From NCBI GenBank assembly GCA_937897985.1, contig CALCBD010000037.1, forward strand, positions 1 to 35,504: a DNA stretch of 35,504 bases, read 5' to 3'. The notes under the pieces were generated by a model, which was not told the origin of the DNA, did no database searches, and saw nothing but the letters and a program-made list of their open reading frames with translations. The stretch comes from an uncultured Paludibacter sp. (lineage in GTDB: Bacteria > Bacteroidota > Bacteroidia > Bacteroidales > Paludibacteraceae). The number at the start of each line of letters is the position of its first letter. The first letter of the stretch is position 1. Shown here piece by piece: positions 25,162 through 33,447 of this stretch. The translations under genes were made by a program, and so were the position numbers.

Positions 25162-26709
25162 TTAATCCGGTTTACTTTTTTTCTCAAAATATCCGTAAAT
25201 AGTCAGATGTTCATCCGCAGGATTGGTTTTGAAAAATAAACTTGCAATATATCCGACAACAAATACAATGATATGACTATAAACACCCAGCATGTATTTA
25301 TGTTGATGAAAATTATATTTTCCCAGATCAAGTATCAGATGGTCTCCCGTTTTGGTGCTGGTAAGAAGTGCATAAGCTGTAAATGCCACACAGGCAGTGA
25401 TGCCGATATACAAACCCTGACGGTTGGCCCTGCGCGAAAGTAAACCAAGGAGGAAAATGCCTACTATTCCTGCCGAGAAAATGGCATATAATTCGAAAAC
25501 GACACCAAGTACACCTTCGCCGCCCCATGCAACATACAAAAGCGCTACACCTGTCATTGCAACTCCCGAAACAAGCACAAGTAAACGACCAATTCTCAGT
25601 CGTTGTCTGTCGGTGCAGGCCGGATTGAAACGCTGATAAAAATCCTCCACACCTATGGCAGCAAGGCAGTTGGTATCCGAAGTTAATGTTGAAATTGCCG
25701 CTGCAATTAATCCCGAAAGCACGAGGCCAACCACACCGACAGGTAGTTTTGTGCCAATAAAATATGGAAATACACCATCTGCATTGATCCCTTCAGGCAA
25801 AGAAGCTGAACCGTTGTGATAATAAACATATAAAAGGCTGCCGATAAGCATGAACAGAGCCCAAACCGGAACACTTGTAAAAATACCGATGTAACCCGCT
25901 CTCTTGGCGTCTTTGTCGGTTTTGGCGGTCAGGTAGCGCTGAACGATGGTTTGGTCGGTAGTGTATTTTTGCAATGCATAAAAAATACCATTCACTACCA
26001 TGACCCAGAATGTAAGCTCAACAAAACTGAAATTATAAGGTCCGAAATCGATTTTATGCATGGTCACTGCACCCGTAAGCATATCACCGGCACTTGCATT
26101 TCCGCCGAAAAGCAATATGATGAGACACAAAATACCGCCACCTATCAACATGAAACCCTGAATGACGTCCATCCAGATAACGGCTTCAATTCCCCCGAAA
26201 AATGTAAGAAGAATGATTGTAATCCCGAGTGAAACAATGTATGTAATGACCGGAAATCCTGTTAAACTGCTCATGGCCACGCTTAGTAAGTATAAAACGG
26301 TTCCCATTTTCGAAAAATGCGTAAAGATAAATGCCACAGCACTATACATACGGGCAAAAACCCCGAACCTGCGCTCGAAATACTCATAGGTACTCAACCT
26401 GATGACTTTCCGGAACAACGGAACAATGACCCATATAATCATAACCAGTACTATCGGAACCATTAAACCCTGTACGAGTAAAATCCAGTTCGATTTGTAT
26501 GCTGCAGCCGGATAAGCTAAAAATGTAACACTGCTGATCAGTGTTGCAAAAATTGAAATGCCGATTGCCCATGCCGGAATGGTTTTATTTCCGGTGAAAT
26601 AACGGTCTGAACTTTTCTGTCGGCGGGCAAAATAAAAACCTGCCCCGACAGTAAACAAAACAGAAATGCCGATGATGAGTGAATCGATCCAATGAATTGT
26701 ACTTCCCAT
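25162..26709 (-). CDS. Sodium:solute symporter (SSS/SSF family)
   Basis: The 515-residue inner-membrane transporter has about 13 to 14 hydrophobic helices across its full length, starting IHWIDSLIIGISVLFTVGAGFYFA. ISIFATLISSVTFLAYPAAAY (about 51-71) covers the sodium-binding helix of the family, and GLVLSGLIAAAISTLTSDTNCLAAIGVEDFY is the conserved central block. It is closest in look to the SGLT/NanT-like branch for sugars and sugar acids. It starts 7 bp behind the aldolase stop, so it is in the same operon and presumably imports the operon's substrate. The substrate cannot be read from the sequence. Confidence 0.9.
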   Translation of the reverse strand: MGSTIHWIDSLIIGISVLFTVGAGFYFARRQKSSDRYFTGNKTIPAWAIGISIFATLISSVTFLAYPAAAYKSNWILLVQGLMVPIVLVMIIWVIVPLFRKVIRLSTYEYFERRFGVFARMYSAVAFIFTHFSKMGTVLYLLSVAMSSLTGFPVITYIVSLGITIILLTFFGGIEAVIWMDVIQGFMLIGGGILCLIILLFGGNASAGDMLTGAVTMHKIDFGPYNFSFVELTFWVMVVNGIFYALQKYTTDQTIVQRYLTAKTDKDAKRAGYIGIFTSVPVWALFMLIGSLLYVYYHNGSASLPEGINADGVFPYFIGTKLPVGVVGLVLSGLIAAAISTLTSDTNCLAAIGVEDFYQRFNPACTDRQRLRIGRLLVLVSGVAMTGVALLYVAWGGEGVLGVVFELYAIFSAGIVGIFLLGLLSRRANRQGLYIGITACVAFTAYALLTSTKTGDHLILDLGKYNFHQHKYMLGVYSHIIVFVVGYIASLFFKTNPADEHLTIYGYFEKKSKPD

Positions 26710-26716
26710 TTTAGAA

Positions 26717-27616
26717 CTATTGTAAATTTAATTTTTTAAAATTTTCAGTGATCAGCTTCAGATCTTCCTCGTCAGACTCAGTGAGTGGAGGCATCATGGT
26801 AGGGTTACAGATTTTCTTAAGGTTCATCAACGATTTTAAAGCAGCGAGCGATTGTCCGAGCGTTCTGTCCTTTTGATATAAAGCCGCAATCTTATCTGTT
26901 TCGTCCTGCCATTTCGAGCATTCGCTCCAGTCTTTAGCGAGTGCAGCATTCATCAATTTTTCATACATTTCAGGGACGATATTCCCGGTACTCGGAACAA
27001 TGCCGTCGGCGCCAAGTTGCAGACTGCCAGAGCTTTGTGCTCCCCAACCACAGAAATACGAGAAATCCTGTTGATCCCTGAATTTTTCGATAAAAGCTTT
27101 CATGCGATCGTAGTCACGTTCCGAATCCTTTAATCCGTAGATATTCCTGTGCATACTTAGTTCGTCAATTACTTCAGGTGGAATTGACATTTGAGTAGTG
27201 GCTTTGATGTTGTAAATCATTACGGGTCCCGAAATATTGTCGGCAAGGAAAGAGTAAAATAACTTCATTTGAGTCGGTGTCAGCGTATAATAAGATGGCA
27301 AAGTGGCGACCACACAATCAGCGCCGAGTTCAATGTATTTGTTTCCTCTTATGATTAGTTCATCCACCTGATTGCCTGTCAAACCTGCGTAAATGCATTG
27401 ATTTTCAGCTCTTGATTTGACGGCTGTTTCAATTAGTTTATAACTTTCAGAAGCATTTACAGAACATGATTCACCGGTTGTGCCCAGTAAAAGTGGATGA
27501 ATATTACAGCTGGCAAATGTTTTCATTATTCGTTCAACTGCTTCAATATCAATTGAAAAATCTTTATTGAGTGGAGTTATCATTGGTACCACCACACCCG
27601 AAAAATGTTTCTGCAT
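26717..27616 (-). CDS. DHDPS/N-acetylneuraminate lyase family aldolase
   Basis: The 299-residue TIM-barrel protein has the class I aldolase set: GTTGES at 45-50, Tyr135 in the MIYN motif and the Schiff-base Lys163 in YGLKDSE. The stretch after the Tyr is YNIKATTQ instead of the YNxPxRT usual in 4-hydroxy-tetrahydrodipicolinate synthase; the Arg that binds the dicarboxylate substrate is absent. A role in lysine synthesis is therefore unlikely, and a catabolic pyruvate-releasing aldolase or dehydratase is more probable. It is the first gene of the five-gene operon, followed after 7 bp by the symporter. Confidence 0.88.
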   Translation of the reverse strand: MQKHFSGVVVPMITPLNKDFSIDIEAVERIMKTFASCNIHPLLLGTTGESCSVNASESYKLIETAVKSRAENQCIYAGLTGNQVDELIIRGNKYIELGADCVVATLPSYYTLTPTQMKLFYSFLADNISGPVMIYNIKATTQMSIPPEVIDELSMHRNIYGLKDSERDYDRMKAFIEKFRDQQDFSYFCGWGAQSSGSLQLGADGIVPSTGNIVPEMYEKLMNAALAKDWSECSKWQDETDKIAALYQKDRTLGQSLAALKSLMNLKKICNPTMMPPLTESDEEDLKLITENFKKLNLQ

Positions 27617-28155
27617 AAAAATGTTGCTTTTTTGTCAATGACGGAATTTCGGGGATTTTGTACTGCTCAATTTCCGGATTCAACCAGGCAGGTAATCCGG
27701 TTAGGTTCGAGAGAATTCCGATTCGGGATGACAGAATTCCGGTTCGGGATGACAGAATTCTGATTCGGGATGACAGAATTCCGATTCTGTCATTCATACA
27801 TTTGGCAGATTAAAAATCTGCCAACCCGGAACTCAGCAATCCGGAATCCGCCAACCGGGATTCAGACGACTTCTTTATAAGATTTTTCTCAAAAAATTGA
27901 AGCTAAAAAACGAAAAGGTATTTGTTTTTTTAAATTTTCAGGATGATTCGGGATGACAGAATTCCGATTCTGTCATTCTTACATTTGGCAGATTAAAAAT
28001 CTGCCAACCCGAAGCTCAGCAACTCTGAAATCCGGAGGTGTCGGAAGAGTGAATTTGGCAGATTAAAAATCTGCCAACCCGAAAATCAGCCGACCCGGAG
28101 CTCAGCTACCCGGAATCCACCAACCCGTGCTTCGTGCAAAAAGATTCTGATATTT
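27617..28155. repeat. Hairpin-rich intergenic repeat block
   Basis: This 539-bp gap holds several repeat types. A 21-bp unit beginning GATTCGGGATGACAGAATT occurs at 27720-27740, 27741-27761, 27762-27782 and 27945-27965. After the third and fourth copies, GATTCTGTC completes a stem with GACAGAAT. A perfect 10-bp hairpin, TTGGCAGATT-AAA-AATCTGCCAA, occurs at 27802-27824, 27985-28007 and 28055-28077, each followed by a degenerate tract rich in CAACCCGGA and CTCAGC. No convincing gene is present. It looks like copies of a dispersed REP-like family between two transcription units on the same strand. Confidence 0.8.
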
Positions 28156-28833
28156 TTATTCACCGTTAAATCGGTAACCTATCCCTGATTCAGTAATCAG
28201 CAGACGTGGTTTGGTTGGATTGTCCTCAATTTTTTTTCGGAGTTGGGCAACAAAAACCCGCAGATATTGCGTTTGTTCGAGGTAGCTGTATCCCCATATT
28301 TCTTTTAAAATGTAGGTGTGAGTCAATACCCTGCCTTCGTTGACTGCCATCAGTGCTAATAATGAAAATTCTGTAGAAGTGAGTTTGATTATTTCGTTGT
28401 TTTTAAATGCAAGATGTTTCGACAAATCGATACTGAAATTCCCGAATTGCAATAATGATTTATTGTCGGCAGGCTGACTTTGGCGTATGGCAACTCTGAT
28501 GCGTGCCATTAGTTCACCTGTTCTGAAAGGCTTGGAAATGTAATCGTTAGCGCCAAGGTCGAGTGCTTTCACTATGTCTTCTTCCGATTTTCGGACCGAA
28601 AGGACTATGATAGGATGCTGAAACCATTCACGTAGTTTTTTTAATACCTCAATGCCATCCATATCGGGTAGACCAAGATCGAGAATGATAAGTGAAGGAC
28701 TGAATGATGCAGCAAGATTACATCCATCCTTGCCTGTTTCAGCTTCAATTATTTTATATCCGTTGGCCGAAAGTGTTATTCCCAACAGACGCCGAATCTG
28801 AATTTCATCATCAATAATCAGTATACTTTCCAT
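28156..28833 (-). CDS. KdpE-like OmpR-family response regulator
   Basis: The 225-residue regulator has a receiver domain with the acidic pair D8/D9, phospho-acceptor Asp52 in LIILDLGLPDMDG and the Lys in YISKPF, then an OmpR/PhoB winged helix (about 127-222) ending in LRKKIEDNPTKPRLLITESGIGYRF. That last stretch and the general pattern are those of KdpE. The ATG at 28833 is 10 bp behind the kinase stop, so the pair is cotranscribed and should be cognate. In this window the linked transporter is TrkH, not KdpFABC. Confidence 0.9.
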   Translation of the reverse strand: MESILIIDDEIQIRRLLGITLSANGYKIIEAETGKDGCNLAASFSPSLIILDLGLPDMDGIEVLKKLREWFQHPIIVLSVRKSEEDIVKALDLGANDYISKPFRTGELMARIRVAIRQSQPADNKSLLQFGNFSIDLSKHLAFKNNEIIKLTSTEFSLLALMAVNEGRVLTHTYILKEIWGYSYLEQTQYLRVFVAQLRKKIEDNPTKPRLLITESGIGYRFNGE

Positions 28834-28843
28834 AATAATTGTA

Positions 28844-30802
28844 TTATTCGTTAATTGTCAGCCTGTCAATGTCCGAAATTTCTATAGGAATTTTTATTTT
28901 AAACTGGGCACCACCATTTTCATTGTTTGATGCTATAATCAATCCGCGATGAGCCTCCACAAACCCTTTTACTATCGACAATCCCAATCCCGTTCCTCCT
29001 GTCCGGTTTGATTTGCCGCGATAAAATTTGTCAAAAACCTGATTCAGCTCATTTTCGGGGAATCCACTCCCGTTATCATTAACAGTAATCATCAGGTTGT
29101 TGTCGTCCGTACCAAATTCAATGCTGATTACACTTCCGGGTGGTGCGTATTGAGTCGCATTAAGCAAGAGGTTATGTATCACCTGTTCCATCAGCCCGAA
29201 ATCAAATTTCATCATGGGTAAATCATCGGGGATTAAAATATTGACCGAAAAAGGCTGCAACTCCTGATGCAATGTCTCAGTGACACGGTTGATTAAATCA
29301 TGAACATCGCACCAGTCATACCTGAGTGAAAGTCTTCCTGATTCCAGTCTTGACATATTCAGCAGATTTTCAATCAAATGATTCAATCTGATGGAGGCAA
29401 TATTGATTTCAGTCAGTAATTCGTGCTGTACTTTTTCGGGATATTTCTCTGCTAACAAAGTATCGGATGCGCCCATAATAGCGGTAACCGGAATACGTAA
29501 TTCATGTGAAATAGAATTGAACAGTGTTTTGTAAAGTTTGTCCGATTCGTCCAGTAAAAAAGCTTTACGGGCTACATTCCGGAGTATTTCTCTTTCAAAT
29601 TTTCCTGTAATCTGTCCCAGATAAGCCTCTAAAAACTGTTCTTCGCCATAGGTCATTTTTCTTGTTTGTTCAAGAGCCAGAACTCCGATTTTCATCTGAG
29701 TTCCAACCAACGGGTAAAAGGTATATTTTTGTGAAGAGCAGATTTCAGTAAACCGACCACATTTTACTGATTTTTCGTTGCAATACTTTATAGCCTTCCA
29801 TTCTTCAACGGAAAATTCACGGACAACATTCCGGTCGGCTGAATTCAGTTCATCCTGTAAAATTACGACCGAAAATGACTCGAAATATTTGTTGATGCCT
29901 TTAATGACAACATCTTTTACATCGGTCATTCCATTTACCTCCGATAATTCTCCGGTCAGGCTGTAAAGAGCGTGAGTACGTTCTTCCCTTTTTCTGATTC
30001 GTTTTTCCTGCCGTCGCACTCTCGAGGTGAGTACCCCGTTCAGCAAGGCTATAATGAAAAACATAATAAACATGAGAACATCTTCGGTATTGTCGATATG
30101 GAATGTAAAATGCGGAGGTATGAAAAAATAATTCCAGATAAGTGCACTGAGTGTCGATGCCAGTAAAACCGGCCCCGTTCCGTAAAAAAATGCCATCACG
30201 GATACGGTAAACAGCAATGCAAATGAAATTACTCTGTAGCCGGCGGCATCACTTATCAAATAACACAAAAGGGTTGATAGTACTACAATCAGGGTGGTAA
30301 TAACATATTCATTCCATTTTGATGTAAACGAAGGTAAAACAATTTTTTCCTTGTAGTTTCCTTTTCCGGTTTTATTTTTTGCACCGAGTATAACAACATG
30401 AATATCACCGGAATTTTTTATCAGCTGATTGATGAAATCGCCCCGGCGCAGATAAGTGAACAAATTATAGGTTTTGGGCTTTCCTATAATGATATGGGAA
30501 ATTTTTTCGTGAAATGCGAATGATGCAACTCCTTTTGCTGTGTTGTAGTTGGAAATGATTCTGAAATCTACACCGGCTTTTTTAGCAGCACTGATATTTT
30601 CTTCAAGTATTCTGCGTTGACTTTTTGTTATTTTATAGGTATTTTCAACATAAACAGCCTGTAAAGAGGCATTCATTCCGGTGGCCAGCTGCTTTGCCCT
30701 GACTAATAATCCGGCTGATTGACGGGTGTGTCCCATTGCCACCAGAAAACGTGGTTTTTCCTGATTCAATACGTTCCGGGTTTCTGAATTATTTTCGTAC
30801 AT
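28844..30802 (-). CDS. KdpD-like sensor histidine kinase lacking the N-terminal KdpD domain
   Basis: The 652-residue membrane kinase has, in order, a Usp-like domain (about 16-142), a DUF4118 block of about four helices (165-265), a GAF-like segment (about 280-405), a HisKA domain with His433 in NSISHELRIPVTA, and a HATPase domain with NLLLNATQYAPPG, DNGSGFPE and GTGLGLSIVKGFVE. Standard KdpD has some 220 extra residues at the start with a P-loop domain; they are absent here, and the 203 bp upstream do not encode them, so this appears to be a natural short form and not a truncation. It lies between trkH and the response regulator. Confidence 0.9.
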   Translation of the reverse strand: MYENNSETRNVLNQEKPRFLVAMGHTRQSAGLLVRAKQLATGMNASLQAVYVENTYKITKSQRRILEENISAAKKAGVDFRIISNYNTAKGVASFAFHEKISHIIIGKPKTYNLFTYLRRGDFINQLIKNSGDIHVVILGAKNKTGKGNYKEKIVLPSFTSKWNEYVITTLIVVLSTLLCYLISDAAGYRVISFALLFTVSVMAFFYGTGPVLLASTLSALIWNYFFIPPHFTFHIDNTEDVLMFIMFFIIALLNGVLTSRVRRQEKRIRKREERTHALYSLTGELSEVNGMTDVKDVVIKGINKYFESFSVVILQDELNSADRNVVREFSVEEWKAIKYCNEKSVKCGRFTEICSSQKYTFYPLVGTQMKIGVLALEQTRKMTYGEEQFLEAYLGQITGKFEREILRNVARKAFLLDESDKLYKTLFNSISHELRIPVTAIMGASDTLLAEKYPEKVQHELLTEINIASIRLNHLIENLLNMSRLESGRLSLRYDWCDVHDLINRVTETLHQELQPFSVNILIPDDLPMMKFDFGLMEQVIHNLLLNATQYAPPGSVISIEFGTDDNNLMITVNDNGSGFPENELNQVFDKFYRGKSNRTGGTGLGLSIVKGFVEAHRGLIIASNNENGGAQFKIKIPIEISDIDRLTINE

Positions 30803-31005
30803 TGATGGTGACGATTTGCTTTTAGTTGAATGTCAGGTACGGAGCACCGGAGTGCCGGTTATATTTAGTGAAAATTTTATCTTAAAATTAAGCCTGTGTG
30901 TTTTTACTTTTTTGTTTCCGGAATTTCTTTCAGGAGCTTCTGTTTCAGTTTCAGAAAACAAAGTTAAATTCAATTTTCATTTATTGTACTGTTTTTTTGA
31001 AAATA

Positions 31006-32577
31006 TTATTTCAGTTTAGGGTTTCCGCCCGAAAATGCAAACCGAAACAATGCCAGTACGGGAAAAATTTCGAGTCGTCCTACCCACATCTGAAATATGT
31101 AAATGATTTCGACCACCGGATGCATTCCGGGATCGGTGATTCCAACCGATAATCCTGCAGTGGATTGAGCTGCAGTGGATTCAAATAAAGCGTCGAAAAA
31201 GCTAAACTGAGCCGGGATAAAAAAAGTGCTGATAAAAGTACTAACTATCAGAATCACAAAAAACATGATGGCAAAAATGGATGCGGAGGCTAATTCTGAA
31301 TTTATTTCGTCGGGCAACATTGTTTTTCCATCAAATTTCATTGTTCTGACGGTATTTGGTGAAAAAAATGTCTTTTTTATATGCCAGCGAATTCCTTTTT
31401 CGATAAAAACCGCTCTGTAAATTTTAATGCCGCCTACTGTGCCTCCCCATGCTCCTCCGATAAACATAGCACCGAAAATGATAAACAAAAATGACTTGTC
31501 GTCCCATGCATGTATGTTGGATGTTTGCCAACCGGTTGTTGAAATTGCACTGATATACTGAAAGATACCTTCGCGAAACGGGTTTGGTACTGCATGCGAA
31601 TACATCAGCAATAGTGATAAAATAATGCTTCCGAACAGAAAGCACCACAGCAGCGAACGTGTCTGAACGTCGCGCCATATTTCGCTGATTTGACCTTTGT
31701 AAAAAACCCGGAAATAAAACGGCAGTGAAAATGATCCGAAAATCATTGGAAGCAGCAACAGATAATCCATGGCTTCGGAATGATAACCTGCAATACTGTC
31801 GTCGAGAGTGCTGAAACCACCCGACGATAAACCTGCCATGGCATGATTTATTGCATCGAAAATATTATCGGTGAAAGGATAGGAGGGTAGAATGAGTTTT
31901 GTTCCGGCTATCAGATACATAGTTGTTATTCCGGTAATTATCGCATACGATTTCCAGATATCCTTGGCTGTATCCATCACTTTAGTGCGCAGGTTGATGC
32001 CGGTCGATTCGGATCGGTAAAGCAGTTTTAAACTTCTTCCCGAATCATGTTTAATCATGGCCAGTGCCATTACTATAAAACCTGCTCCTCCGACCCATTG
32101 TGCAAACGAACGGTAAAAAAGCAGTGTCTTACCTACCGAAGGCTCGTGTACCGACATGGTGAGTCCGGTAGTGGTGTAGGCACTCATGCTTTCGAACAGA
32201 CAATGAAGCGGATTATGAAAATACAATAAACTCGAAGTGTAAGTTGCACCAGCAGGTATAAAACGCAGCATCTCTTTTTCTGGTGTCAGGTACGAAATTA
32301 TTAAAAACGGCAACCCACCTAATATGGTCATTGTGAGCCACCCTAATGCAGCAATAATGTAGCCGTGTTTATATTGTGGTTCAAGTGCTTCTCTGAAGAA
32401 AAAACTTAAACTCTTTCCCGACACAAATGAAATAGCTGCGGCAAGAAGAAATCCGGTTACTGAATACCATTCACCGTAAATAATCCCGGTTATCACAGGG
32501 ATTAGTAAAATCAGACCCATCAGTGAAAAAAGATTCCCGATTTCTTTCAGAATTATTTGGTAAGACCTGTTTTTCAT
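31006..32577 (-). CDS. trkH: TrkH-family potassium uptake protein
   Basis: The 523-residue protein is the pore subunit of a Trk/Ktr-type potassium channel-transporter in the inner membrane. Four pore loops with conserved glycines can be seen: SAYTTTGLTMS, MAGLSSGGFST, SAISTTGWQT and ESTAAQSTAGLS, joined by about ten hydrophobic helices. It normally needs a cytoplasmic TrkA-type RCK partner, which is not in the window. It leads an operon with the KdpD-like kinase and KdpE-like regulator, which suggests control by potassium or osmotic state. It begins with a clear ATG at 32577. Confidence 0.92.
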   Translation of the reverse strand: MKNRSYQIILKEIGNLFSLMGLILLIPVITGIIYGEWYSVTGFLLAAAISFVSGKSLSFFFREALEPQYKHGYIIAALGWLTMTILGGLPFLIISYLTPEKEMLRFIPAGATYTSSLLYFHNPLHCLFESMSAYTTTGLTMSVHEPSVGKTLLFYRSFAQWVGGAGFIVMALAMIKHDSGRSLKLLYRSESTGINLRTKVMDTAKDIWKSYAIITGITTMYLIAGTKLILPSYPFTDNIFDAINHAMAGLSSGGFSTLDDSIAGYHSEAMDYLLLLPMIFGSFSLPFYFRVFYKGQISEIWRDVQTRSLLWCFLFGSIILSLLLMYSHAVPNPFREGIFQYISAISTTGWQTSNIHAWDDKSFLFIIFGAMFIGGAWGGTVGGIKIYRAVFIEKGIRWHIKKTFFSPNTVRTMKFDGKTMLPDEINSELASASIFAIMFFVILIVSTFISTFFIPAQFSFFDALFESTAAQSTAGLSVGITDPGMHPVVEIIYIFQMWVGRLEIFPVLALFRFAFSGGNPKLK

Positions 32578-32638
32578 ACATTTACATTCCTGAAAATAAC
32601 CGGTAAAAATTCAGTTATTTTCAGCTCTTTTTTTAATG

Positions 32639-32646
32639 CAAATGTA
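32639..32646 (-). promoter_or_regulatory. -7 box of the trkH operon
   Basis: On minus the bases read TACATTTG, a full match to TAnnTTTG, 61 bp upstream of the trkH ATG. The -33 position has no TTG and is instead covered by a direct repeat, as expected for an activator-dependent promoter. Confidence 0.45.
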
Positions 32647-32650
32647 GAAC

Positions 32651-32703
32651 TGAAAGTATAAAGATTTTATAAAGAGAGCAGGTGAAAGTATTAAGATTTT
32701 GTA
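32651..32703 (-). promoter_or_regulatory. Paired direct repeats upstream of trkH, candidate KdpE-like binding sites
   Basis: Two 21-bp direct repeats at 32651-32671 and 32683-32703 match at 19 positions; on plus both begin TGAAAGTAT and continue AAGATTTT. They are 32 bp apart start to start, about three helical turns. The proximal copy ends 4 bp upstream of the -7 box on the transcribed strand. OmpR-family regulators bind T/A-rich direct repeats in this position, and such a regulator is encoded in the operon. Confidence 0.5.
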
Positions 32704-32728
32704 TCGGAATTCTTCGATGTGTCGTATC

Positions 32729-32763
32729 AAAAAAAAGTAAAACGGACCATTTGTTGATCCGTT
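32729..32763 (-). terminator. Rho-independent terminator of the OsmC gene
   Basis: On minus, AACGGATC (32763-32756) pairs with GGTCCGTT (32748-32741) with one G-T pair and a 7-nt loop, followed by TTAC and a run of T. It separates the OsmC transcript from trkH. Confidence 0.75.
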
Positions 32764-32773
32764 CTGCTATGCA

Positions 32774-33199
32774 TTATTCATTTATTAGCCTGATTTCAGA
32801 AGTCACTTCGATGGCTTTTCTGTAGAGTGCTCCTACTCCACAGTAGGTTTCTTCCGACATTTTTACTGCTTTTTCGATTTTGTCTAAAGGTAAATCTTTT
32901 CCTGTGAAAGTGTAAATTACGTGCATCTTGTAATAGTGTTTCGGATTTTCATCTGTTACATCACCCTGTACTTCAATGTCCACTTTGCTGAAATTAATTC
33001 TCATCTTTTGCAATATCGAAACCACATCCATGCCTGTACAGCCACTTAATGCGACTAATTGTAAACTCTTGGGGCCCGGACCTGAGTTCTGACCACCGCC
33101 CGATTCGGGTGCATCCATCATTATTTTGTGTCCGTTGACATTTGCTTCAAAAGCAAGTCCACCTTTCCATGTGGTGTTAATTGTGTGTTTTACTGACAT
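32774..33199 (-). CDS. OsmC/Ohr-family peroxiredoxin-like protein
   Basis: The 141-residue cytoplasmic protein belongs to the OsmC superfamily, thiol peroxidases that reduce organic hydroperoxides. Both redox cysteines are present: Cys54 in LSGCTGMDV and Cys120 in EETYCGVGA. The Gly-rich PESGGGQNSGPGPKSL (31-45) precedes the first. It is the YhfA-like or general OsmC branch and not classical Ohr, as far as can be judged by eye. It is a single-gene unit ended by the hairpin at 32729-32763; the divergent gene upstream is pepP-like. Confidence 0.88.
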   Translation of the reverse strand: MSVKHTINTTWKGGLAFEANVNGHKIMMDAPESGGGQNSGPGPKSLQLVALSGCTGMDVVSILQKMRINFSKVDIEVQGDVTDENPKHYYKMHVIYTFTGKDLPLDKIEKAVKMSEETYCGVGALYRKAIEVTSEIRLINE

Positions 33200-33397
33200 G
33201 TTTTTTTAAAATTTTCTGATAATACAAATTAGTTTTTTATATACTGTGCTAAAATTAAAAACGAAGATTTTCAGTTTAAAGCTTTGTTTCAATCTATCTT
33301 TAGAATTTCAAACAATTTTAAATTCTCATTGTTCACTGAAGAGTATCAGCTTAATCCTGAATCTATTCCTGAGGCAGGTATAAATTATTTTGGTTGG

Positions 33398-33430
33398 TTG
33401 AACTGTTTCTAAAACTAATTGCTATTTTTG
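33398..33430 (+). promoter_or_regulatory. Promoter candidate of the aminopeptidase P gene
   Basis: TTG at 33398-33400, a 22-nt spacer and TATTTTTG at 33423-33430 fit the Bacteroidota promoter form; the ATG is 17 bp downstream of the -7 box. Confidence 0.5.
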
Positions 33431-33447
33431 TAAAAAAATAATTACAC

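Noticed and set aside
24975..25202. Plus-strand frame encoding a Phe-His-Asn repeat protein
   Set aside because: It is the opposite-strand reading of the same minisatellite and runs into the dehydrogenase and symporter genes.
27700..27712. tRNA T-loop-like GGTTCGAGA
   Set aside because: No acceptor or anticodon stem can be built around it.
27564..27797. Small minus-strand frame rich in GILSSR repeats, upstream of and overlapping the aldolase gene
   Set aside because: Its protein repeat is only the translation of the 21-bp intergenic repeat, and the frame overlaps the aldolase start in another frame.
30803..31005. Missing KdpD N-terminal domain hidden by a frameshift
   Set aside because: Only 203 bp separate trkH from the kinase, far too little for that domain, and no P-loop motif is encoded in any frame there.
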